From positions 2,294,001 through 2,358,000 of the forward strand of contig NZ_JBFDTP010000002.1 of the NCBI RefSeq assembly GCF_040719375.1: a DNA stretch of 64,000 bases. The letters run 5' to 3'. Shown here one piece after another: positions 43,382-51,872 of this stretch; position 1 is the first letter of the stretch; each line of letters starts with the position of its first letter. The notes under the pieces were generated by a model. It was not told where the DNA came from. It saw only the letters and a list, made by a program, of their open reading frames with translations, and did not search any database. This DNA comes from Clostridium sp. AN503. Lineage in GTDB: Bacteria > Bacillota > Clostridia > Lachnospirales > Lachnospiraceae. The position numbers and the translations under genes were made by a program.

Positions 43382-45316
43382 ATGGGAAAGGAACCAAAGA
43401 AAGGCAGGCCCAAACAGCCGCCGCCAGATACCTTCACCTCGGGCCAACATGGCCCGAAGCAGGAAACCAGCCCGCCGCCGGATTCCGCCCCTTCCGGCCG
43501 CCTGCGTTTTGATGAAGGGGACACGCCGCCGCAGGACGGGGCCACCTCGGGCCAGCATGGCCCGAAGCCCTCCGGGAAGTTCCGGCAGGATACGGAGCGG
43601 GCCCGCCCCTCCGACCATATGCGGCGGGAGGAAAATGCGGACGGCGGCGGAGGGCAGAACCCCCATGACAAAGAGGCCGGGCCTGACCGGGCCGGCAAAA
43701 AACGTGCTGACGGCAACGAACGCTCTGACGGCAGGAAACCGGACAAGACGGAGAAGGCACAGGAAAAAGCGGATAAGGCCGGACGGAAACTGGAATCGGC
43801 CCGGGAAAAGCTGGCCGCGCAGAAGCCGCCCAAACAGCCGGGACTGGCAAAGAAGGCTGTCCGGGGTGTACGGGCGGAGGTATGGTTTTACACCCACAAC
43901 AAGATACACGAGATTGAGCATGAGAACGTAGGTGTGGAAGGAGCCCATAAATCCGAGCTTGTGGCGGAGGCCGGAACCCGTAAGCTCGTCCGGTTTGCCA
44001 GACGCCGCTACCGTGAGTACCCGGCCCGCCGGGTGGCGAAATGGGAACGGAAGGAGCTGGCGGCACGGGCCAATCTGGATTTTCAGAAGATGGCAAAGGA
44101 ACACCCGGAGCTTGCCAGCAATCCGCTCTCCCGCATGGCACAGAAATGGAAACTGAAACGCCAGTATGCCAGACAGGCAAGACAGGCCGCAAAGCAGGGG
44201 GCGCGGGGGGCGAAGAAAACAGCCGCCACAGCCGGAACCATCACGAAACGGGCGGTTCAGGCGGCGGCCCGCCACCCGGTATTTATCCTGATTATCGTGG
44301 TGCTGTTCCTGCTGTTTTATATCCTGTCGGCGTTTTCCTCCCTTATCCCCATGCTGGGGAGCGGCCTTGCAAACGCCATATCCGGCACCTCCTATGCCTC
44401 CGCTGACAGCGACCTTTTAGGGGCGGACGAGGATTATACCGCTCTGGAAAATGACCTGAAACAAAAGATTGCCAATATCGAGCGCACCCACAGCGGCTAT
44501 GACGAATACCGCTACAACGTGGACGAAATCGGCCACAACCCCTATGAGCTGGCCTCCTACCTGTCGGCCAAATACCACAGCTATACCCGGTCAGGGATAC
44601 AGGGCGAGCTTGGGGAGGTCTTTGAAGCACAGTACGAGCTGACGCTGACCGAGGAAGTGGAAATCCGCTACCGCACGGAAACCAGCACGGACGCGGACGG
44701 CAACGAGACGAGCGAGGAAGTCCCTTATGAATACTATATCCTCCATGTGACCTTAAAAAACCGTACCCTCCCCGCCGTGGTGAATACCCGGCTTACCATG
44801 GAGCAGAAGGAGATTTACTCCGTCATGCAGGAATTAAAGGGCAACAAGCCCCACCTGTGGGAAGGCATTTACACAGGTGGCGGCACAGGGACGGAACCCG
44901 GCTACCAGATACCCGGGGAGGCCCTGTCCGACCCGTCCTTTGCGGCCCTGATTGGGGAGGCGGAGAAATACCTGGGCTATCCCTATGTATGGGGAGGTTC
45001 CAGCCCGTCCACCTCCTTTGACTGCTCCGGCTTCGTCTGCTGGGTATTTACCAACAGCGGCGTCCATAACCTGCCCCGCACCACGGCGCAGGGCATTTAC
45101 AACCAGTGCGCCCGTGTCTCCCCCGCTGACGCAAAGCCCGGGGATATCATCTTTTTCACTGGCACCTATGACAGCGGCGTGCCAGTCTCCCACGTAGGCA
45201 TTTATGCAGGCAACAATATGATGATCCACTGTGGGAACCCAATCCAATACGCCAGTATCAGCACGTCCTACTGGACGCAGCATTTCTACGCATTTGGCCG
45301 TTTATCAGGAAATTGA
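43382..45316 (+). CDS. NlpC/P60 cell-wall hydrolase with membrane anchor (CD1108 type)
   Basis: A 644-residue protein with a disordered, Pro/Lys-rich N-terminus (about 1-180), a basic helical region, one membrane helix (FILIIVVLFLLFYILSAF near 305) and a C-terminal NlpC/P60 peptidase. The Cys nucleophile is in SFDCSGFVCWVF near 535, with the His in VSHVGIYAG near 600 and a further His/Asn downstream. It opens the peptidoglycan for the transfer apparatus, like VirB1-type enzymes of Gram-positive ICEs. Two palindrome copies lie in frame in the N-terminal part (43437, 43545). Confidence 0.92.
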   Translation: MGKEPKKGRPKQPPPDTFTSGQHGPKQETSPPPDSAPSGRLRFDEGDTPPQDGATSGQHGPKPSGKFRQDTERARPSDHMRREENADGGGGQNPHDKEAGPDRAGKKRADGNERSDGRKPDKTEKAQEKADKAGRKLESAREKLAAQKPPKQPGLAKKAVRGVRAEVWFYTHNKIHEIEHENVGVEGAHKSELVAEAGTRKLVRFARRRYREYPARRVAKWERKELAARANLDFQKMAKEHPELASNPLSRMAQKWKLKRQYARQARQAAKQGARGAKKTAATAGTITKRAVQAAARHPVFILIIVVLFLLFYILSAFSSLIPMLGSGLANAISGTSYASADSDLLGADEDYTALENDLKQKIANIERTHSGYDEYRYNVDEIGHNPYELASYLSAKYHSYTRSGIQGELGEVFEAQYELTLTEEVEIRYRTETSTDADGNETSEEVPYEYYILHVTLKNRTLPAVVNTRLTMEQKEIYSVMQELKGNKPHLWEGIYTGGGTGTEPGYQIPGEALSDPSFAALIGEAEKYLGYPYVWGGSSPSTSFDCSGFVCWVFTNSGVHNLPRTTAQGIYNQCARVSPADAKPGDIIFFTGTYDSGVPVSHVGIYAGNNMMIHCGNPIQYASISTSYWTQHFYAFGRLSGN

Positions 45317-45342
45317 CCGTCACGAACAGAAAGGAGATTCGC

Positions 45343-45612
45343 ATGAACAGACTTGAAAAAATCGAGAAGGATTTGGAGAAAGCCCGGGAGAAGGCCGCCG
45401 AGTGCCAGGCCAAAGTCCGGGAACTGGAAAAGCAGAAACAGGAGGAAGAAAACAGCCAGATCGTGCAGGCGGTTCGCTCCATGAAGCTGACCCCTGCCGA
45501 GCTTTTGGCTTTCCTAAATAACCCGAAGGACACCCCTGCCGCTTCGGGCCAGACTGGCCCGAAGTCCGCTGACATAAAAGAAAAGGAGGACGAAGCCCAT
45601 GAAGAAGCCTAA
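45343..45612 (+). CDS. DUF4315 coiled-coil protein
   Basis: An 89-residue protein starting with a coiled coil (EKIEKDLEKAREKAAECQAK, then QIVQAVRSMKLTPAELLAFL), which matches DUF4315 proteins encoded in this slot of CTn elements. Residues 65-75 come from an in-frame palindrome copy (ASGQTGPK). Overlaps the DUF4366 gene by 14 bases. Function unknown. Confidence 0.85.
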   Translation: MNRLEKIEKDLEKAREKAAECQAKVRELEKQKQEEENSQIVQAVRSMKLTPAELLAFLNNPKDTPAASGQTGPKSADIKEKEDEAHEEA

Positions 45613-46306
45613 CCTTCACCGATTGGCGGCGCTGGCCGCCTGCCTGCTGTGCGGTACTTATTTTACAATCCCCGCCTACGCCCAGAGCAGCGAACCGCAG
45701 GCCGATACCACACTGGCTGAAACCACACCGGCCGAAACCGTGGCCCCGGAGGAACCGGCAGAGCCCAACCCCTTCACCCCGGACGGAACCGGAACCGTGG
45801 TGGATAAGGCCACCGACAAGGACGGGAAGGAATTTTACACCATCACCACCCCGGACGAGAATATCTTCTTTCTGGTGATTGATAACCAGAAGTCCAGCGA
45901 AAATGTCTATTTCCTGAACGCCGTCACGGAAACAGACCTCCTTCCCCTTGCGGAAAAAGACGGCGAAAGAACGGCTGTGGAGCCGGAAACCACACCCGCG
46001 CCGAAAACGGAGCCGGAAACGCCCACGGAGGAACCGGAACAGCCGGAGCCCGCGCCCAAAGAGGATAAGGCAGACAACGGCCTGTTCTCCCTCCTTCTGG
46101 TCGCGGCGGTAGTCCTGGCTGGCGGCGGGGTCGGATATTACTTCAAAATCTATAAGCCCAAACATCAGGCCCCGGACTTGGAGGACGATTACTGCGAGTA
46201 TGAGGAAGAAGCCGGGGAACCGGAGGAATCCGAAGAAGATGATACCCCGCCGTGGGACGAGGAAGAACCGGACGCAGACGGGGAGGAACAGGAGGGCCGG
46301 GAATGA
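45599..46306 (+). CDS. DUF4366 / CD1107-type surface protein
   Basis: A 235-residue exported protein. A signal peptide (LHRLAALAACLLCGTYFTIP) is followed by a Thr/Glu/Pro-rich spacer, the conserved core (KEFYTITTPDENIFFLVIDN, then SENVYFLNAVTETDL), a membrane helix (LFSLLLVAAVVLAGGGVGYY) and an acidic cytoplasmic tail. This is the DUF4366 pattern. It likely forms part of the cell-surface side of the conjugation machine. Confidence 0.88.
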   Translation: MKKPNLHRLAALAACLLCGTYFTIPAYAQSSEPQADTTLAETTPAETVAPEEPAEPNPFTPDGTGTVVDKATDKDGKEFYTITTPDENIFFLVIDNQKSSENVYFLNAVTETDLLPLAEKDGERTAVEPETTPAPKTEPETPTEEPEQPEPAPKEDKADNGLFSLLLVAAVVLAGGGVGYYFKIYKPKHQAPDLEDDYCEYEEEAGEPEESEEDDTPPWDEEEPDADGEEQEGRE

Positions 46307-46494
46307 ATTTCACAGACAGCCCTTTTGAACAGATGATGAAGGAGGCTCCCCGTCCGGGCAGGGGAAGTTCCGGCCCCTGCGCCGGGTGCCGTTATGCCAA
46401 AGAGTGCAAAAACCAGAAAGGACGCTGCCGGAAGAAGTTCCGTGCCCTGCTCGTGGAGCCGCAGGCTTCGGGCCAACATGGCCCGAAGTCCTGA
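46303..46494 (+). CDS. Small cysteine-rich ICE protein
   Basis: 63 residues starting MNFTDSPFEQMMKEAPRPGR; Cys in CAGCRYAKECKNQKGRCRKK could bind a metal. Its ATG overlaps the DUF4366 stop (ATGA). The C-terminal end is a palindrome copy in frame (ASGQHGPK). Function unknown. Confidence 0.72.
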   Translation: MNFTDSPFEQMMKEAPRPGRGSSGPCAGCRYAKECKNQKGRCRKKFRALLVEPQASGQHGPKS

Positions 46495-46892
46495 TGGCCC
46501 GGGAGCTGACCCGTGACGAGAGGAAGAAAATCCGGGGGCTTGTCACGGGCATGTGCGTCAGCTATGACAGCGAAACCGGCCTGTGCCTCCCGCTGGACTG
46601 TCCCTGCTATATGCTGAATAAATGGTGGACAGGCGCTTACTGCCGCTACTTCCGGCGCTCCGTCCTGCCCCTCAATCCGGCGTTGGAAACCGCCTTATCG
46701 GAGGAAGGGCCCGCCCCCGGGCTCCGGCCCTGCACGGTCTGCGGCAGGCCCTTTTTGCCGATGGGGCGGCAAGCCTACTGCTCCGAAGCCTGCAAGGCCG
46801 AGGGGAACCGCAAAAAGAGCCGGGAACGTATGCGGAAAATGAGGAGGAAAACGGAGGACCCCTGTTACGTTTTGCCCTCCGGGAAAACCTGA
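46494..46892 (+). CDS. Cysteine-rich VLP domain protein
   Basis: A 132-residue protein with the Cys-rich VLP-type segment (CVSYDSETGLCLPLDCPCYM, then CRYFRRSVLPLNPALE) and a C-terminal zinc finger (CTVCGRPFLPMGRQAYCSEA, ACKAEG). Proteins of this type are found in conjugative elements, and the C-terminal part resembles RNA-binding zinc knuckles. Its ATG overlaps the previous TGA (TGATG). The naming is from memory. Confidence 0.75.
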   Translation: MARELTRDERKKIRGLVTGMCVSYDSETGLCLPLDCPCYMLNKWWTGAYCRYFRRSVLPLNPALETALSEEGPAPGLRPCTVCGRPFLPMGRQAYCSEACKAEGNRKKSRERMRKMRRKTEDPCYVLPSGKT

Positions 46893-46916
46893 TTTTGCAG
46901 GATTTCTAAGAGGCCG

Positions 46917-46957
46917 AACCGGGGCCGTGATAATCTGATGCCTCCGTCCCCGGTTTT
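46917..46957 (+). terminator. Terminator after the Cys-rich protein operon
   Basis: AACCGGGG pairs with CCCCGGTT and is followed by TTGCCG. It ends the conjugation operon. A palindrome copy (46984) follows before the next gene. Confidence 0.65.
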
Positions 46958-47024
46958 GCCGTTTATTTCGTAACATCATCAGACTTCGGGCCATGCTGGC
47001 CCGAGGCCGGAAAGGAGAATCTGC

Positions 47025-47798
47025 ATGGAAGATTTAAAAGGATATCAAATCCAGAAGGAAGCCGTCTTTGAGAATGGCCGTGGCTTTGCGCTGGCCCATA
47101 ACCCGGAGGCGCAGTCCCCCTTCATAATCTGGCATTTCACGGTTATGCCGGAAGGGGAACGCAATTATTATGGCTATACAGCCTGCCGTAGTATCCTGCC
47201 GCCGGAAAAAGAATTTGAGAGGTTCCTGTCCGCCTACGACTATGTTTACAAGGTGCCGCAACTGCCGGAGGGCAAAAGGCCGATGGTAACGGATTATTAC
47301 CGGTATTACACCCGCTATCCCCTTGACACTAACACCTTCCCAAAATCAAAGGAGCTGGGGCTGTTGGAGATTGCCCCTTACGATAACCGGACGATGGTGG
47401 AAGGCAATTCCATACGGACGTGGGGAGAACTGATTTATACAAGGCCGCTGCCGGAAAAGCTGGTGGCTGATTATGAGCTCAAACCCTCCCGCCTGAATCC
47501 TGACGTAAGAAGGAAAATGGAGGAACAGACGCAGGCGCTTGGCAAATGGGAGGACAGCCGCCATTTCGGCGATAAGCGGCGGCTGACGTGGTTCCACCCG
47601 GATTTTGGGACTTATATCCTGAAACAGCCCCTTTCCCCGGAACAGCTTTCCGAACGGATTGAGGCCATGGAGGAATTGGAGGCAGAGCGGAAAGAAAAAC
47701 GGTCGATCACCGCCCAGCTCCGCAAAGAGGCGAAACAGGAAAAGGAAAACAGGGAACCGCCCGCGAAAAAGGGCGGCCACTCCCACGAGGACAGATAG
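47025..47798 (+). CDS. Conserved ICE protein, function unknown
   Basis: A 257-residue protein beginning MEDLKGYQIQKEAVFENGRG, with WHFTVMPEGERNYYGYTACR in the first third and a charged helical C-terminus (AMEELEAERKEKRSITAQLR). It keeps the codon use of the ICE backbone and precedes the DUF4316-like and MobC genes. I do not recognise a function. Confidence 0.75.
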   Translation: MEDLKGYQIQKEAVFENGRGFALAHNPEAQSPFIIWHFTVMPEGERNYYGYTACRSILPPEKEFERFLSAYDYVYKVPQLPEGKRPMVTDYYRYYTRYPLDTNTFPKSKELGLLEIAPYDNRTMVEGNSIRTWGELIYTRPLPEKLVADYELKPSRLNPDVRRKMEEQTQALGKWEDSRHFGDKRRLTWFHPDFGTYILKQPLSPEQLSERIEAMEELEAERKEKRSITAQLRKEAKQEKENREPPAKKGGHSHEDR

Positions 47799-47809
47799 GA
47801 GGACGAACC

Positions 47810-47995
47810 ATGCACGAAAAAGACAATTACCTAAAAAATTCAGAGCTTTCCACAGAGCAGAACTGCAACATGATTGACGGGATTCCCAATAATACGCCGC
47901 TCCCTCCGGCTCCCCCGGAACCAGACAGAAAGCCGCTGGATAAAGTAAAGGAGCCGCCCTCCCGCAAGCGGAGCCGGGAACGTGAGGACAGATGA
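47810..47995 (+). CDS. Small DUF4316-like protein
   Basis: 61 residues. The segment DNYLKNSELSTEQNCNMIDG matches the C-terminal motif of DUF4316 proteins of CTn elements; here only that part exists, so it is either a short member or a remnant. AGGAGG before the ATG and overlap with mobC by four bases favour a functional gene. Function unknown. Confidence 0.65.
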   Translation: MHEKDNYLKNSELSTEQNCNMIDGIPNNTPLPPAPPEPDRKPLDKVKEPPSRKRSREREDR

Positions 47996-48333
47996 AAGGC
48001 CGCAGGCGTGATATCCACCTTCATGTGATGGTGACAGCGGAGGAACTGGCAAGAATAAGAGAACGCATGGACGAGGCCGGTATTACCAACGCCGGGGCCT
48101 ATGTGCGCAAGATGGCCTTAAACGGCTATATCCTCCATGTTGACCTCTCCCCCGTAAAAGAGCTGGTTTCCCTTCAGCGGCGGTGCGCCAACAATCTCAA
48201 TCAGGTGGCCGTCCACGCCAACATGTACGGCGTATACCCGGAGGAAATCGCCGGGCTCCAGCGTGATTATGAAACGCTGTGGGGGCAGGTTTCCGATGTA
48301 CTCAAAGAGCTTTCCGAGCTGGTGGCAAAGTAA
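47992..48333 (+). CDS. mobC: MobC relaxosome accessory protein
   Basis: A 113-residue ribbon-helix-helix type protein: RDIHLHVMVTAEELARIRER, ITNAGAYVRKMALNGYILHV, then CANNLNQVAVHANMYGVY. MobC proteins bend and melt oriT DNA to help the relaxase nick it. Usually mobC is next to the relaxase gene; here 3.5 kb of inserted or unrelated DNA (a PHP-ATPase gene and one small gene) separates them. Start overlaps the preceding stop. Confidence 0.9.
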   Translation: MKGRRRDIHLHVMVTAEELARIRERMDEAGITNAGAYVRKMALNGYILHVDLSPVKELVSLQRRCANNLNQVAVHANMYGVYPEEIAGLQRDYETLWGQVSDVLKELSELVAK

Positions 48334-48339
48334 CAGACG

Positions 48340-48384
48340 GGGCGGCGGCCAAAATGGTTATGGCCTGCCGCCCTGTCTTTTTTT
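48340..48384 (+). terminator. Strong terminator after mobC
   Basis: GGGCGGC and GGCC pair with GGCC and GCCGCCC around an 11-base loop, followed by TGTC and a run of seven T. A diverged palindrome copy (48388-48410) follows immediately, then AT-rich cargo DNA. Confidence 0.85.
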
Positions 48385-48533
48385 GAGCTTCGAGCCAATA
48401 TGTCTCGAAGATATAGTCAAAATCACGTATATATGATAAAATACAAATATTATGTAGAATCGTGTTCGTTAAAATTGAGAACCAAATTATCAGAGATTGT
48501 TTGTATAAATATCGTATGCAGGAGGATACAAAA

Positions 48534-51362
48534 GTGAATAATTTAAGAGGCTCGGAATGGCATAAGTGGGATTTACATATTCATACAGCTTCATCATATG
48601 ATAGTCCTTATCGGGGGGATGATGCTGATGAATTACTTTGTGCTACATTGCATGATAACAATATTAGTGCTGTAGCTATTACAGATCACTTTATAATTGA
48701 TGCTGATAGAATTTCCCATTTAAGGTCTTTGGCTCCCGATATCGTATTTTTTCCGGGAGTAGAACTAAGAACTGATAAGGGCGCAGACAATCTTCACCTA
48801 ATAATTGTATTCTCTAATGAAATAGATTTATCAACGCTATCAATGGATTTTGAAGTTATTATGTTAAGAACTAATGCAAAATCAAATAGTTCACCAGAAA
48901 AAATCTATTGGACATTTGAAGATATAGTAAGTTTTGCGAAATCACATGACGGACTTATTACAATTCATGCGGGAAAAAAGACAAATGGTATTGACAAGGA
49001 AATTTCTAATGCTCTTCCAGTAAAAGAGGCAATAAAGGCAGATATTGCAGAAAATATTGATTTCTTTGAAATCGGTAAGAAAACAGATATTAATGATTAT
49101 TATAAATGGGTATTTAAGGAAGTCGAAGAAAAACCTTTAATTATATGCTCGGATTGCCACGACCCGAGAAAATATACATCTAAAGAGAACTTATGGATTA
49201 AAGCTAATCTTACATTTGAAGGTTTAAAGCAATGCCGCTATCAACCTACGGAACGCGTTTATATTGGTAGTATTCCACCAGCATTAGATAGAGCGAACAA
49301 AAATGGAAAGTCTAATATACAACGAATTTCTGTCCATAAAAATGAGAATCCTAAAAATGTAGATATAAATTGGTTTGATTTTGAATTGCCACTAAATTCA
49401 GGTCTTGTAGCAATAATCGGAAACAAGGGAAGTGGTAAAAGTGCATTATCAGATATAATTGGCCATTTATGTAAATGTAATACTATGGAAAATGCTTCGT
49501 TTTTAAATGAAACCCGTTTTCGTAAACCACCGAAGAATTTTGCAGAAGATTACATTGCTACTATACATTGGGGAGATTCTCACGTTGAATCTATATCTTT
49601 ATCAGAAAGTAACTACAATACAACCATTGAAGATGCCCAATATCTCCCTCAAAAATATATTGAGGAAGTCTGTAATGATATAGGTAATGAATTCCAACGA
49701 GAAATTGATCGAGTGATTTTTTCTTACGTAGACCGTACTGAGCGTGGCACAGCAACCAATTTAGAAGAATTAGTTTTTAATAAGTCAAAAGCTATTTCTT
49801 TGTCCACGCAAAAATTAAACATTGAAATTAATGATATCAATGATACCTTGATTAAACTTGAAGAGAAGAAAACTTCCCAATATAGGATACATATAAGTGA
49901 CAGCCTAAAAAAATTAAAAGATACTTTAGAACGACATGAGAATGCTAAACCACAAGAAATAAAAAAGCCCGAACCTAAGGAAGGTAAATCAGATTATCAA
50001 GATAAATTAAAAGCTTTAAATAGTTCTATTGAGAGTTTAGAAACAAAAATTGAAGAGTATCGTAATAATTTAACGCAAACAAACATTGTAATAGATGAAG
50101 CAAACCAACTTATTGCCAAACTGGATTTATTAGAATCTAATGTAAAAGAAACAGAGTTATTATTGAAAGATTTTATAAAAAAGTATTCATTAGATGTTGA
50201 CGAAAGCAGCATTACGTTGGTTACGCCTAAGGAAACTATACAACAGTATATTCTTAAATTAAGTAATGATAAGATTGTATTTCAAAAATCACTTAATGGT
50301 TCTGATACAGAAGATGGTCTTTTAGATAAACTCGAAAAAGAAAGAGAAAAGAAAAGTTCGCTTATATCCACAACGGATAGCGAAGAAAAGCAATATCAAA
50401 AATATTTATCTGATCTTGATGAGTGGGAAAAACAGCGCAAATTAATTATTGGCACAAAAACTACAGAAGATACATTAACATATTTTCAAAATGAAGCCGA
50501 CTATATTGAAAACGAGTTAGATACAATTTATGAAGGTACAAAAAGTAGACGAGATGAAAAAATCAGAGAATTATATCTACAAAAAAGTAATCTTGTTTCA
50601 GTGTATCACGAAATATATGCGCCAGTAGAAGTTGAAATTAAAAAGCTGTTAGGAGAATTAGAAGAAAGCATAGAATTTGCCGCAGAAATTCAACTGGAGC
50701 AAAGTGATTTTGCTGAAACCGCTTTATCCTTAATAAATCAAAAATATGCTGGCCTTTTTAAGGGAAAAAGTGAAGCATATAATAAAATGAATCAGTTGCT
50801 TAGAAGGACTGAATTTGATAACGTGGATAGCGTTATAGATTTTATTCACGATGTTCTGGTTGTAGTGGATGAAGATTTAGATAATTCAACAAAAAAAGTT
50901 CCTGATAAAAAAGCATTATATAATTTGTTATGTTGCTTGGATTATATCGGAGTTTCCTTTAAATTAAAAATGGGAGAAAGAGATTTGGAGGAGTTATCTC
51001 CTGGCGAAAGGGGCATTGTTTTACTTGTCTTTTATCTGGCATTAAGTCAAAATAATATTCCAATAATAATTGACCAGCCAGAGGATAACTTAGATAACCA
51101 GTCTGTTTATAGTAAATTAGTTCCTTGTATATGTGAAGCTAAGAAAAAACGACAAGTTATTATAGTTTCTCACAATCCAAATATAGCAATAGCATGTGAT
51201 GCAGAGCAAATTGTATATTGCCATATGGATAAAAATACACATACAATTACCTATGAAGCTGGTGCTATAGAGAATTCAATAGTAAAAGGTCATGTCGTTG
51301 ATGTTTTGGAAGGTACTATGCCTGCATTTAATTTACGTCAAAAGAAATATACACAGAAATAA
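48534..51362 (+). CDS. PHP-domain nuclease/phosphatase fused to an SMC-type ATPase (putative defence)
   Basis: A 942-residue single protein. The N-terminal PHP metal-enzyme domain has DLHIHTASSYDSP at residues 13-25, then AVAITDHFIID and a late SDCHDPRKY. The ATPase part has Walker A IIGNKGSGKSALSDIIG near 295, long coiled coils (450-720), the signature LEELSPGERGIVLLV near 820, Walker B IIIDQPEDNLDNQ near 842 and a His switch VSHNPNIA. The layout matches TrlF-type and other PHP-ATPase proteins linked to phage defence. It is very AT-rich, lies between mobC and the relaxase operon and is flanked by a full and a half palindrome, all signs of later insertion. GTG 48534 follows GGAGG. Confidence 0.85.
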   Translation: MNNLRGSEWHKWDLHIHTASSYDSPYRGDDADELLCATLHDNNISAVAITDHFIIDADRISHLRSLAPDIVFFPGVELRTDKGADNLHLIIVFSNEIDLSTLSMDFEVIMLRTNAKSNSSPEKIYWTFEDIVSFAKSHDGLITIHAGKKTNGIDKEISNALPVKEAIKADIAENIDFFEIGKKTDINDYYKWVFKEVEEKPLIICSDCHDPRKYTSKENLWIKANLTFEGLKQCRYQPTERVYIGSIPPALDRANKNGKSNIQRISVHKNENPKNVDINWFDFELPLNSGLVAIIGNKGSGKSALSDIIGHLCKCNTMENASFLNETRFRKPPKNFAEDYIATIHWGDSHVESISLSESNYNTTIEDAQYLPQKYIEEVCNDIGNEFQREIDRVIFSYVDRTERGTATNLEELVFNKSKAISLSTQKLNIEINDINDTLIKLEEKKTSQYRIHISDSLKKLKDTLERHENAKPQEIKKPEPKEGKSDYQDKLKALNSSIESLETKIEEYRNNLTQTNIVIDEANQLIAKLDLLESNVKETELLLKDFIKKYSLDVDESSITLVTPKETIQQYILKLSNDKIVFQKSLNGSDTEDGLLDKLEKEREKKSSLISTTDSEEKQYQKYLSDLDEWEKQRKLIIGTKTTEDTLTYFQNEADYIENELDTIYEGTKSRRDEKIRELYLQKSNLVSVYHEIYAPVEVEIKKLLGELEESIEFAAEIQLEQSDFAETALSLINQKYAGLFKGKSEAYNKMNQLLRRTEFDNVDSVIDFIHDVLVVVDEDLDNSTKKVPDKKALYNLLCCLDYIGVSFKLKMGERDLEELSPGERGIVLLVFYLALSQNNIPIIIDQPEDNLDNQSVYSKLVPCICEAKKKRQVIIVSHNPNIAIACDAEQIVYCHMDKNTHTITYEAGAIENSIVKGHVVDVLEGTMPAFNLRQKKYTQK

Positions 51363-51422
51363 ACAGATTTTTAGGGAGAGCTACTTATGCTCTCTCTTTT
51401 CTATTCTTCGGGCCAGGATTCG

Positions 51423-51467
51423 CTAATCATTCGCAACATTCCTGTCCCGGAGCTCCTATGGTAAAAT
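51423..51467 (+). promoter_or_regulatory. Promoter of the relaxase operon with shared 18-nt element
   Basis: CTAATCATTCGCAACATT (51423-51440) abuts the -35 box TTCCTG (51439-51444); TAAAAT (51462-51467) is 17 bases away. The same 18-mer sits at the same offset in the recombinase promoter (59605). A shared activator or repressor site is likely. Confidence 0.7.
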
Positions 51468-51499
51468 AGAGGTAGAAAGAATAAAAGGAGGCGTTATAA

Positions 51500-51790
51500 A
51501 TGAGATTACTGCTAAAGCTGTTTGCCGCTCCCGTCATGCTGGCGCTGACAATCCTTGCGGCTATGTTGATGTTCCTGTTTGATATCTGTTCGTTTCTCCT
51601 GACGGCGGCTTCTGTCATAATAGCGCTTTTGGGTATCGGGCTTTTCTTTACGCCCACCCCGCACGGCGGATTCATCTTCCTGTTTCTGGCCTTCCTGCTT
51701 TCCCCCTATGGATTGCAGGCGGTTGCCGGGCTTCTGATTGAGGCGGTGGACGGGCTGGGCAGTTCTCTCCGCCAGTTCCTCGTAAGCTGA
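51500..51790 (+). CDS. CD1845 family membrane protein
   Basis: A 96-residue protein with two or three membrane helices (LFAAPVMLALTILAAMLMFL, FLLTAASVIIALLGIGLFFT, FIFLFLAFLLSPYGLQAVAG), matching the small CD1845-type proteins encoded just before CTn relaxases. AAAGGAGG precedes the ATG. Function unknown. Confidence 0.85.
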   Translation: MRLLLKLFAAPVMLALTILAAMLMFLFDICSFLLTAASVIIALLGIGLFFTPTPHGGFIFLFLAFLLSPYGLQAVAGLLIEAVDGLGSSLRQFLVS

Positions 51791-51872
51791 TACTGCTTAG
51801 GGCCACACTGGCCCGAGGCCAATGACGGCGGCTCGCAAGGGCCGCTGTTCTGTTTGGGAAGGAGGGATTCAT

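Noticed and set aside
43049..44275. A 408-codon minus-strand frame opposite the Mom-like and NlpC/P60 genes
   Set aside because: High-GC antisense shadow; the sense strand has clear domains and binding sites. Arg/Pro/Leu-rich composition is typical of antisense frames.
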